From Ophiosphaerella korrae (taxonomy: Eukaryota; Ascomycota; Dothideomycetes; Pleosporales; Phaeosphaeriaceae), in contig JALNQF010000215.1 of the NCBI GenBank assembly GCA_028456385.1, positions 1-64,000 of the forward strand: a stretch of 64,000 bases of DNA, written 5' to 3'. A program made the position numbers and the translations under genes. Under the pieces are notes generated by a model, which saw nothing but the letters and a program-made list of their open reading frames with translations, made no database searches and was not told the DNA's origin. Below, piece after piece: positions 8,701 through 19,319 of the stretch (position 1 is the first letter of the stretch; every line of letters starts with the position of its first letter).

Positions 8701-11052
8701 AGATATTAATTTATAAGCTCTAGAATAAAATTTTAGTAATATATTACGTAAGCTAACTTAATAAATAAAATTTTTATTTTTTGTCTTTAATTATAAAAAA
8801 TTACTTAGATAAGTAATCTATACTAAAACTTTAATTATAGAAACTTTAGTAACTAAATTAGGCTTAGTAGAAAAATTAAGCTTTTTTAAACGTTAATTAA
8901 AAAGTTATACTAAAAGAAAATTAAAAAAAAAATACCTCTACTTTAACTATTATTATAAAAATAAAGATTATATAATATAAAAAATTTCTTATTAAAAAAG
9001 TAAACTTTACTCTTTTCTCTATAAATTTAATATTTTACAATTTCTATAACTATTATACTTTTAAAGATATAAAAGTTTAAAAATAGTTAAAAAAAAATTA
9101 CTTTTTATTTTTTATACCCCTCTATATATAACTAATATATATAAGTAAATAAGTTATATAATACTTATAGTAACTTAATAGCTTAATTTTTAAAAAAAAA
9201 TACTTTAAGTATAATAAAAGTAAGTAGCTTAAGCTAATACTTTTTACTTAAGTAAACTAGTATATAAAGTTTATAACTAAGCTTATATTAGTATAGCTAA
9301 TTAAAAAACTACTTAACTTTAAAATTAAACTACTAATAAGTAAGCTTATACTTTATTAAAATAGTTTTCTATAATAGTAAAGTATATAAGCTAGTACTAC
9401 TTTAAAAATACTAAGTAAAGATATATTCTTAGTCTTTTTATAAAATCTCTTATACTTTAAAGATTAGAAGCTTTTACTAGATTAAAACTTAATATAGCTA
9501 ATCTCTATTATTATTACTAATAAAGAAACTAGTAGTATATATAAAGAATACTTAGTAGAAGCTATCTTAGATATATACTTTAAAGAGTATAAAAAATATA
9601 TAAGATAGTACTACTTAGTATACTAAACTAGCTATAATAAACTTATATAAAAACTAGTAAAAGAATTTATAAAATATAAAGCTACTTTTAACTTTTACTA
9701 AAACTACTTAGAAAAGCTTAAAATACTAGCTATATACTAAAATAGAGCTTAATAATAATATAAATTATTAAAGTACTTTAGCTTATTAGTAAGTATAAAA
9801 AAGTACTTTTAAAGTATAATTAAAAAACTTTATTACTAGCTAAAGCTAAATTATAGTATAAAAAATAGTAAAAGTAGTTTACTTTAGCTAATAAGTATAG
9901 AACTCTTTTTAGGTTAGATCTTACTCTTACTACTATAGCTATAACTATTATACTATCTTATAACTAGTTATATATAAGTTTAGTTTATATTTAATAAATT
10001 TATAACTAGTTACTAAATTTTTAGCTAAAGCTACTTTATACTACTTACTTCTTAATACCTATAAATATTAAGCTTACTAAGTCTCTTATACTAATAAACC
10101 TACTTATTATAAAGCTAATATCTATAGTAAGTACTTATATAGAGATTTAGTACTATTAAGTTACTTAGTAGTATTAACTTTATTTTCTCTTATACTATAT
10201 AAATACTTTTAGCTTAAATTTTATTATTAAAAAGTAAAAGTAGTAAAAAAAAGTTTATATTAATATATTTTATATATAGAAGTTATATAGGGTTTAATTT
10301 TAAACTAAAATTAGTAAAAACTTTAGCTTTATACTTTAAAAATAATAATTTTAACTCTAAAAAATTATTAATATAACTTCTTTATAGTTAACTTCTTTAA
10401 CTCTAACTACTACTATTATCTAATAAGTATTATTAGTTAATTAGAGCCTTTTTTAAGCTCTAGAAATTTACTCTTTAAAAAAAAGAAAATAAATAAAAAA
10501 GATTTTTCTTATATCTTTTAATTTTATACTAATATTAGTAAGTTTATAACTAATATTATAAACTTACTAATATTTAACTACCTTTCTACTTTTAATTAGT
10601 ACTTAGTAAGCTACTAGGTATATATACTTAGTACTTGCTTAAATAGCTATATTTACTATTTACTTTTTTTAGTTAATTATTAAAACTACTATTTTAAGTT
10701 ATTTTATATAAAGTCTACTTTATACTTTTAATATACTTTTATCTTTGTTGTAGATTTTATATATTTATAAAATATAATTATATTTTTATTTTTTTATTTT
10801 TACTTATACTAAGTTTAATAATTTACTAATTATTATAGAAAATAGTTTAAGTAGCTTTTAAGTTTAATATAAATTTTTAAAATAACTTTTTTACTTATAT
10901 ACTTTAGTATAAGTAGTTTAGCTTTAGTAATAAAATTAGTTATAATAACTTATTATTTTACTTTTTATATTTTTACTTTACTTAAAAAGTATTATAATAT
11001 AGCTATAAAATAAGTAGTATATTATAAAATTATTAGTAAATAATATATCTTT
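8701..11052 (-). repeat. Older unassigned transposon relic, left part, split by the gypsy copy at 11053
   Basis: This is RIP-type sequence. A minus-strand frame just left of 11052 is coding-like, with stops as TAA/TAG at spaced positions. It continues into 18053 onward when the gypsy element and one TCTTT duplication are removed. The predicted peptide is Lys-, Leu- and Tyr-rich and I do not recognise it. A perfect inverted repeat lies at 10531-10574. The rest (8701-10500) shows no identifiable structure. Confidence 0.45.
10531..10574. repeat. Perfect 19-bp inverted repeat, 6-bp loop
   Basis: The arm at 10531-10549 (AATATTAGTAAGTTTATAA) is exactly the reverse complement of 10556-10574, with CTAATA between them. 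A perfect 19-bp match stands out even in AT-rich DNA, because RIP and drift should erode symmetry. It could be a hairpin or abutting ends of an inverted-repeat element. Confidence 0.75.
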
Positions 11053-11481
11053 TATAACAATAGTAATAGAAGAACTATAGATAGAACTAATTAGCTCTAC
11101 GATAACTAGCTTAGACCTATATAACCTAGAGGAACACGAACTTAATTAGGAGACTATACATAACTAGGATACCTAGGGTAATCTATAATCTATAGATTCT
11201 TAGTATAAATAGATTATAGATTAGGGTAATCTATAATCTATTAATCTTAATAACTATAGATTATAGATTATAATAAGTATATAGTTAGTAGTAATATGTA
11301 TTATTAGGATACTATTAGTAATTTAATTATTAACTATAAGTAATAATACAAGATAGTTATAAAACATCTTCTATTTATTATAGCTTATTATAGATTATAA
11401 TACAAACTTTTACTATTACTTTATAATCTACTAATACCCTAATTAGGTATTAGGAAGTCGACCCTAGTAACACCTATTACA
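11053..11481 (+). repeat. 5' LTR of the gypsy copy at 11053-18047
   Basis: It matches 17619-18047 over its whole length. The ends are TG/CA type after allowing RIP changes, with outer ends resembling TGTWACA and CCTATTACA. It contains a perfect 16-bp inverted repeat (11208-11223 and 11227-11242, loop GGG). The LTR would carry promoter and polyadenylation signals. Downstream at 11482 comes CCTTACTAATTTAG, a junction shared by the other 5' LTRs and probably the mutated primer-binding site. Confidence 0.92.
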
Positions 11482-11529
11482 CCTTACTAATTTAGTTATT
11501 ACGAGAAGTAAAGCGTAAGTAGCGTATAG

Positions 11530-12660
11530 TCTAGCTAACACGATAGTAGAAAGTTTAACTAAATAATTAAGTAAAGCTCTTAAGAGTAGTTACAAATTAG
11601 AAAGTACTATATAGGAAATAATTATAGAACGTATTAACAAACTAATAGATAAGAAAGAAGACATAAAAATAGTAATTAAAGCCTTAGAAACGTAGAACAA
11701 GAAACTATAGGACTACTTAAGGTAAAATAAAGTATAAATTAAAGCTATTATTAAAGGATAGAACTAGATAGAACTAATTACGCAACGCCTAGAAATAAGC
11801 GCAACTAAGAAACTACTAAAGATACCTATTCTTAAGAAGTTTAATAGAATAAGAGAAAAACTAAGACCTTTTATAGCTTTAGTATAACTCTAGATAGATA
11901 TACAAGTACTATATTTTAATATAGAAGAAAAGAAAGTAATCTATATTAGACTTTACTTTAAAGAAGATACTATAAGATAGTATAAGCCTTACTAGATAGA
12001 TTACACGATATATTTACTAATAACCTAGAAAGATAAGACTAAAGCTATTTTTAGAAGTTACAAATACTTTACTAAATAAATAAGAGTAGTATTTAGGGAT
12101 ATAGATATTACCTAATAAGCTAAAGAGAAACTTAAAAAGCTTATATAAAGTAAGAGTATTCTAGAATACGTATTATAATTTAAATAGCTAAGCTAGAATA
12201 TAGAATAGAATAAATTAGCCCTTATATTACAATTTAAACAAGAACTTAATATAAAAATCTAATACGAAATAATATATATAGAGAAACCTAGAACACTAGA
12301 AGCCCTAAAGTAATAAGTAATCTAAATTAATAATAATCTTTAAGAATAGAAGAAGAACAAGTATAGTAATTAAACTAGAAACTAAGATACTAGAGATCCT
12401 ATAATCTTTAACGTAAACAAGGATAGAAAGAAAAAGAAGAATAAAGACTTTACGTATTTTAACTATAGTAAGAAAGGCTACTACGTAAAAGACTACTAAT
12501 CTTAAAAGAAAAAAGATATAGTATATTATAAATATAGAAAACTAGGATACTTTATAAATAGCTGTAAAAACAAGGACTATAAGAAAGATAAAGAAACTTA
12601 GTTAAAGATAACTAAGAAAAAGAAAGAAGTACTATAAGTATAGGCTAAACCTTAAGAGAA
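11530..12660 (+). pseudogene. gag relic with two zinc knuckles
   Basis: The frame carries a nucleocapsid-type tail with two CX2CX4HX4C zinc knuckles at 12455-12496 and 12524-12565. In the first, all four ligands read Tyr; in the second, three read Tyr and the last Cys survives. Cys-to-Tyr and His-to-Tyr are the changes G-to-A and C-to-T would make. Gag would have packaged the element RNA. The knuckles share a reading frame with the protease and RT further on, which suggests a single gag-pol frame before mutation. Confidence 0.85.
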
Positions 12661-13739
12661 AGTAGCTAGGAGTAAAGAAATATAATACGTAATACTTTAT
12701 TAGACCTTTTATTATAAAGATAACTACTATATATACTATTCTAGTAAAGAAAGAGTAAGATACTTCCTATAATAAAGAAATAGAGTAGTAGTAATAAAAG
12801 AAAGAATAAAAGTATAGCTAGAAGAGATAGTATATATAATAGACTTACTAATAGAAGACTTAGAGAGAGAAGAACCCTTAGTACTATTAATCTAGGCTAA
12901 AGGATTAGTACTAGATAAAGAGACTACTACAGCTTCCTCTAAAAGACTATAAGAAAGTAAGAAATAAATTAGTATAAGAGATATAGAGTATACCTAGCTA
13001 AAATTATATAGCTATAATAGCTATATAATAATAGATATAGAGGAACGAAATAAAGAATAGAAGTTTATCTAGAAATACTTACTAGTTATAAGTATAGAGG
13101 AAGCGTACAAAGACTAGAAAGAGCGTAATCCTAAAGAAATAAAGTTTATACTATTTTAAGAATAGATAAAGTAATATATAGTTATAGTAAGAAGAATACT
13201 TATATAAAGAGAGTAGTAGTACCTTATAAAAGAAACGCGATAGATTAATAAAGCCTATATACTAAGAGTACTAATAGTGTACTATATCTTAACAATAGAC
13301 ACACCTAGAAAAGATAAGTACTAAGAAGGAGATAATAAAATAATAGACTTAAAATATCTAGTATATTTTAAAGTATTATAGATATTATACCTAGAGAAGA
13401 ATTACGTAATATATAGAAACCCTAAAGTAAATAACAAAGTATAGCTTATAAAAAGAAGAGGTTACGACTATATAAAAGTAATCTTAGTAGAAGATATCTA
13501 AGGATAAGAAATTATAACTAAAGAAAGTTACGTAGTAATAAAGCCTAGACTAAAACTATCTAAAAAATGCGTCCTAGGAAGACTATAGTACAAATACACG
13601 TATAATAAATCTCTAAAACATAAGGAATATAAACTTAGAATAAGATTATAGCCCTAGAAAGATAGATAATTTATAAAGATACCTAAGTAGAAAAGATTAG
13701 AAAGTATAAAAGGCTTATATATTACAAAGATAAGTACTT

Positions 13740-16700
13740 ATTAAGAAAAGAAAGTTTAATTAATAATTAATAGTAAAGCTATAAGAATCTTTATATTAAA
13801 GAAGTTTATAGAAACACGAGGAATATAGTATATAATAAAAAAATACCCTTAATAACTAAGTATAATTAAAGGAAGACTATTCTAAGAACCTATTAGGTTT
13901 AAAACAGTTCTCTCTATATTAGAAATAGAAGGAATAACAATTAAGGATATAGCTATAGATATAACAACAATTAACAATAAACAAGATATAATACTAGGTA
14001 TACTATAGTTATAGATAACTAATCTACACATTAATTAGAGAATAGAAAAAATTAGTTATTATAAAATAGAAAAACTAAAAGCTAATATTAATATATATAA
14101 AGGAAAATTCCTAGAAGAATATAAAAAATAGGAAGAATAGCTTATAGAACCTAAAGACTACCTCCTAGAATATTAACTATAGGACTTAGTAATAGAAATA
14201 GAAGAAAGAAAAAACGTTAGATAGAGCCTAGTCTATAGAAAGATAAAAGAAGAATCTAAGATTAAATAAGTATTTATTAAAAACGTAATTAAAAAAAGAT
14301 AGATAAGAGAATCTAAATCTTTAGTAGTATATAGACTTATATTTATAGATAAAAAGAGAATAAGTAATAAAAGACCTTACGTAAACTTTAAGAAAACTAA
14401 CGTAGTTATAAATAAAAACTAATACCCCTTACTATAAATAGATAAAATACAAGCTAGACTAAAGAAAGTAAAAATCTTTACAAAACTAGACATCTAAAAC
14501 ACTTACTACTAGATTAGAATTAAAAAAGGTAATAAATAGAAAATAGTATTTAGAACACAATATAAACTATATAAATACCTAGTTATACTATTTAGCTTAA
14601 TAAACGCTCTAGCCGTATTCTAAGAAAGAATTAATATAGTACTAAGGGAATACTTAGACGTATTTATATTCGTATACCTAGACAATATCCTTATATTCTC
14701 TAAAATAGAAGAGGAACATGTATAATATATATACAAAGTACTAGAAAAACTAGTAGAGAATAAACTATTCTTAAAAATAAGAAAATGCGAGTTCTATATA
14801 AAGGAAACAGACTTCCTTAGATTTATTATTAAACTAAGAAAAATTAAAATTAATCTAGTAAAGATTAAGTTAGTTAACGAATAGCTAATACTAAAAAACC
14901 TAAAAGAAGTATAATAATTTTATAGCCTAGCTAACTTTTATAAAAAGTTAATAGTAAGATAGTCTAAAGATATAAAACTAATAACTAAGCTTATAAAGAA
15001 AGATACACTATTTAAATAGATAGAAGAATGTAATAAAGTATTTAAAATAATAAAAAAGAAATTTACTAAAAACCTAGTTATTAGAATATACAACCTAGAC
15101 CTACTAGTAATAGTAAAAATAGATACATCTAATTTAGTCTATAGAATAGTACTAATACAAGAAGACCTAAAAACTAAAAAAGAATACTTAGTTAAATAAT
15201 TCTCTAAAAAGATAAAAATAGTAGAACTTAACTACTTAATCTATAATAAGGAAATACTAGTAATCTATAAAGTATTTAAGTAATAGAGAGTATACCTATA
15301 GGGAGTAAAATATTAAATAAAGGTCTATATAGACTATAGGAATCTTATAGGATTTATACTATATAAAGAACTATTATAATAATATATAAGATAGTAGGAA
15401 TTCCTATTAATATTTAATATAGAAATTATATATATAAAAGGGAAAGATAATTAATTTATAGATACCTTTAGTAGAAGACTAGACTTATAAGAAGAAGTAA
15501 GAGCTACTAAAATAGTTCTAGTTAAAAATAAAGAAGGATATTTAGTTCTAAATACTCTAAAAATATCTATAACACTTAAAAGAATAAGTAGCGAGCTAGA
15601 TAAATATATTTAGAAAACAACGTAAGAATTATCTAAAGAAATAAAAAAACTAGAAATCTAAGAAGGATTTGTACTAGCGTATAGAAGAATATATATCTTA
15701 AAAAAGATTTAAAGAGAATTTATATAACAATTCTATAAATTACTAGCGTATAGTTATTAAGGTATTAAGAAGACGTTAGATAAACTACTACAAGATTACT
15801 ATATCCTAAAAGTAAGATAACTAGTAATAGAAATACTACGAGACTATATAGAATACTATAACTAGTTAAAGCACTAAGATAACTATAGGGAGTTATTATA
15901 ATAGACTTTATTACGAAGTTACTTAAGTCTAAAGACCTAATATTAGGAATTAAATATAATAGAATCCTAATAATAGTAGATAAGCTTATAAAGTACTTAT
16001 ACTTTAGACTATATAAAGAGAAAAGTAGGATAGAGGTTACTATATACTAAGTTCTAAGAACTATAATTAGCTAATATAGAATACTAGACAAGATTATTAT
16101 AGATAGAGATGTACGATTTATATTAAAACTATAGGGAACGATAATAGCGTAACTAGGAATTAAATACGTAATGTCTACAGCATACTACTTATAGATAGAT
16201 AGATAGTTAGAATAAATAAATTAGATAGTAGAACAATATTTAAGATACTACCTTAACTACAACTAGAATAACTAGGTATAGTTACTACCTATAGTACAAC
16301 TAGTATACAACAGCGTAAAGAATATAGTAATAAGAGTATTACTCTTTTTTATAAACTATAGATTTAACTCTAGTGTATATAGAATACTAAGACTAGAGAT
16401 ATCTTAGTCCTTAAGAGGAGAAAACTTTACTAATAGACTTAAAGATATATATAATTAACTAAGATAGGATATAGAATTTCTATATAATTAAATAGTAAAG
16501 TACTATAATAAGAAATATAAAAAAAGACCTTAATTTAAAGAAAGAGAAAAAGTATAGTTAGTATAAAAGAATATTAAGAGTAAGAGACTAAGTTCTAAAT
16601 TAGACTACGTTAAGATAAGACTATATAAAATTAAGAAAGAAGTTACACTAGTTATATTTAAATTAAAACTACTAAATAAAATAAGGATACACCTAATATT

Positions 16701-16945
16701 TTATATAGTACTACTAGAATAAGTACTATAAGAAGTAGAACTACTAGTGTATAAAGTAGATATATATAGAGAATAAGAGGAATAAGAAGTTAAAGAAATC
16801 TTAGTATACTAGTTCTATAATAGAAGAAACTACTACTTAGTAGAATAGATAGGTATAGACAAAAAGGGGAAACTATAGGAAAAAATATAAGAACTAGAAG
16901 ATAACTTTAACTACTTTAAGAAACTAGAGGACTTCTAAAGTTAAA
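13740..16945 (+). pseudogene. pol relic: protease, RT, RNase H, integrase, chromodomain
   Basis: Protease: NSKA at 13769-13780 stands where the family has DSGA, so the catalytic Asp is lost. RT (about 14300-14950): FTKLDI near 14470, then YLDN at 14675-14686 instead of YLDD. RNase H: about 15060-15490, ending in a degenerate ADALSRR-like motif. Integrase keeps Asp at 15904, Asp at 16102 and Glu at 16210; the last two are separated by exactly 35 residues, the usual DX35E. Chromodomain: about 16780-16945, with NYYLVE at its core. Protease and RT are in frame with gag. Integrase and chromodomain are shifted by one, explained by a 40-bp deletion near 15850 relative to the copies at 47808 and 54848; the deletion removes the second half of the integrase zinc-binding motif. 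Trp and Gln codons have become TAG/TAA. Confidence 0.92.
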
Positions 16946-17246
16946 ACCCTCTAGAACACCTAGTAGTAAACTAAGAGAACTAATATTACTACTATTAGAT
17001 AGAGAGGTAATAAGAACGTATAACGTAAGACCTACTATAGTAATATTAAACGCCTTATCTAAGTCTAACTTAGCTTCTAGAGCTACTAACTACTTAGCTA
17101 ATTTCTTATTATTTAAGGCCTTTATCTTATAAAGATAAGAGAGATAAGCTTAATTCTCTACTAGCTTACTTTACGCAAGCTCCTAGATCTACTTACACTT
17201 AGCTTTAGCCTCTATAATTTAAGATAGTAATTTCTCTTAAGTCTAG

Positions 17247-17705
17247 TTAATAGCTTTCCCTATTATTATTAAGCCTAGACGTAAGAATAAGTATAATTAA
17301 TATACACTCTAATAGAGAGATACTAGATACGTTATAAGAACTACGTATATTTGTACAAATATATACCTTATAAGCCCTACTATTATTTATAGAAATAATA
17401 TAAAGAAGGAACTTAGGGTTTAATTTAGGAGAAGCGTAATAAGAATATAAGAATATCTTAATACTATTACATAGTATATAATTTATAAAAAGATAGTAAT
17501 AATATATAAAAGAAATAACTATAAAGAGTAATAAAGAACTATAAATTAATAAAGAAAGTAGATTAATAACTTTAGCTCTAGGATAGATAAACAAGAACCT
17601 ACTTAGAAGAGGAGATAGTATTATAATAGTAATAAAAAAACTATAGATAGAACTAATTAGCTTTATAATAACTAGCTTAGACTTATATAACCTAGAAGAA
17701 TACAA
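17247..17705 (-). pseudogene. Antisense hydrophobic open frame at the gypsy 3' end
   Basis: A 152-codon frame runs antisense to the gypsy element, starting inside its 3' LTR and ending before the chromodomain. There is no ATG; the frame opens after a TAA near 17714, with a TTG at 17705. The peptide is rich in Leu, Ile, Ser, Phe and Tyr, with two to three stretches that could span a membrane, and includes YPRAKVINLLSLL. The same frame, with recognisable residues, exists in six other gypsy copies in this window. It may be a genuine antisense accessory gene or a by-product of composition, since few of its codons can mutate to stops. The family is unknown. Confidence 0.4.
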
Positions 17706-18047
17706 ACTTAATTAGGAGACTATATATAACTAGGACACCTAAGGTAATCTATAATCTATAGATTCTTAGTATAAATAGATTATAGATTAGAGTAATCTAT
17801 AATCTATTAATCTTAATAACTATAGATTACAAATTATAATAAGTATATAGTTAGTAGTAATACGTATTATTAAGATACTATTAGTAATTTAATTATTAAC
17901 TACAAGTAATAACATAAGATAGTTATAAAATATCTTCTATTTATTATAGCCTATTATAGATTATAATATAAACTTTTACTATTACTTTGTAATTTACTAA
18001 TACCCTAATTAGGTATTAGGAAGTTAACTCTAGTAATACCTATTATA
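17619..18047 (+). repeat. 3' LTR of the gypsy copy at 11053-18047
   Basis: It is 429 bp, the same length as the 5' LTR, and aligns end to end at a constant offset of 6566 bases. Differences between the two LTRs are almost all C/T or G/A, as expected of RIP. The inverted repeat of the 5' LTR is kept with one loop change. TCTTT follows immediately. Confidence 0.92.
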
Positions 18048-18052
18048 TCTTT

Positions 18053-18895
18053 ATATATAAGTAGCTTAGTACTTTACTACTTACTATCTTACTACTTTCT
18101 ATACTAACTTAATAAGTACTAAGTTTTATATAAGTAAATAATAACTTAGTTTACTACTTTAAAATACTATTAGCTTAGATTTATAAGATAGTAAATAAGC
18201 TTAGTAACTATAAATATAATATCTAGTAATACTATTATTACTATATATAAGATAGATTTTACTTACTTTTAGTAGTCTTTAATTATATACTTTATAGCTT
18301 TTCTTTTACTTAGCTATAGCTCTTTTACTAGTAATAAAGTTACTAGAAAGCTTATAATACTTATAAAATTAAACTTTTTTATAATTTTATTAATCTACTT
18401 CTTATATATAAGTATAATAAATTTTTCTAGCTAACTTTATATTACTTATATACTTAAAAACTAGCTTCTTAGGCTTTTATCTTTTATATTCTATACTTAT
18501 TTTTTTTTAATAATTTAGTAAGCTTCTAATTAGTAGATTTTATTATATATTACTAATATATTATTAATATAGAAAAAAAAGTAATTTATCCTTTTTATTA
18601 TAATATAAGTATAATCTTTTTTTTAAAACTATAAAACTAGTATATTTAAGTATTTTTAAAAGCTTTTAATACTAAAAGAGTAGTAAGTCCTTTAGGTTAT
18701 ATAATACTTAATTAAGCTTTATATACTAAGAAGTTACTTTAAACTTTTTTAAAAGCTAATAAATAACTACTAGTTAATAATCTTAATATATATAGAGAAA
18801 AGCTCTAATAATATTTTACTAAGTTACTTCTAAGTTAAGTCTAGCTATAATTACTATTATAGTTTAAAATTAGCGTACTACTATTATAGTAATAT
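18053..18895 (-). repeat. Older unassigned transposon relic, right part
   Basis: This is the continuation of the host sequence interrupted by the gypsy insertion at 11053. On the minus strand the coding-like frame seen left of 11052 begins upstream here and passes through the target site. The remainder is RIP-type sequence with no recognised domain. It ends where the copia LTR begins. Confidence 0.45.
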
Positions 18896-19310
18896 TATTA
18901 GATTTAATAGTTATAATATTAATAGTTACTAAATCTAAAGTTATATAAAAAGTAAATAAATTTTATTAATATAGTAACTAAAGTAAAAAGTAAAAAAATT
19001 AATAATTTTTTTATTTCTAGGTTTATACTCTATCTATCTATATATACTATAGTAGTTTTAGCTAAGTTTTTTAAGATAGTAAAAAGCTAGATTCTTAGTA
19101 CTTATTTTATTAAGTTACTAGTTCCTTTATTATATTAGTTATAATAACTTAGTTTATCTTTTTATATATTAGATCTTTTATTTAATTCTTTTACTTATAA
19201 AAGTTATAGCTATAATTATTTTAACTATAGTAAAGTTAGTAGGTTAGTAATTATAATACTTATATACTAAGCTAATTAATAGATTCTAGGTATACTTAGA
19301 ATCTATTACG
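18896..19310 (-). repeat. 3' LTR of the minus-strand copia element
   Basis: It aligns with 24343-24757 throughout. Because the element is on the minus strand, this left copy is the 3' LTR. The end near 19310 is ambiguous: related copies continue for a further ~35 bases with an AT-dinucleotide run before the shared internal sequence. Confidence 0.75.
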
Positions 19311-19319
19311 TAACTAATT

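Larger units (their letters stand above)
11053..18047 (+). mobile_element. Full-length Ty3/gypsy chromovirus, RIP-inactivated, target duplication TCTTT
   Basis: Two 429-bp LTRs (11053-11481 and 17619-18047) bound a 6995-bp element. TCTTT at 11048-11052 and 18048-18052 is an exact 5-bp target-site duplication. Inside, in order, are gag with two degenerate CCHC knuckles, protease, reverse transcriptase, RNase H, integrase and a C-terminal chromodomain, the order of Ty3/gypsy chromoviruses. It replicated through an RNA intermediate in cytoplasmic particles and integrated in the nucleus; the chromodomain is known in this group to guide insertion to marked chromatin. Coding is destroyed by RIP. 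It sits inside an older minus-strand relic. Confidence 0.95.

Noticed and set aside
6926..8765. GCTAACT words at both sides as terminal inverted repeats of the Tc1 element
   Set aside because: They are in direct, not inverted, orientation and similarity does not extend.
17247..17705. Reading the antisense frame as a proven membrane protein
   Set aside because: AT-biased mutation turns many codons into Leu, Ile, Phe and Tyr, so hydrophobicity alone is not evidence. I kept it only as a frame and a finding.
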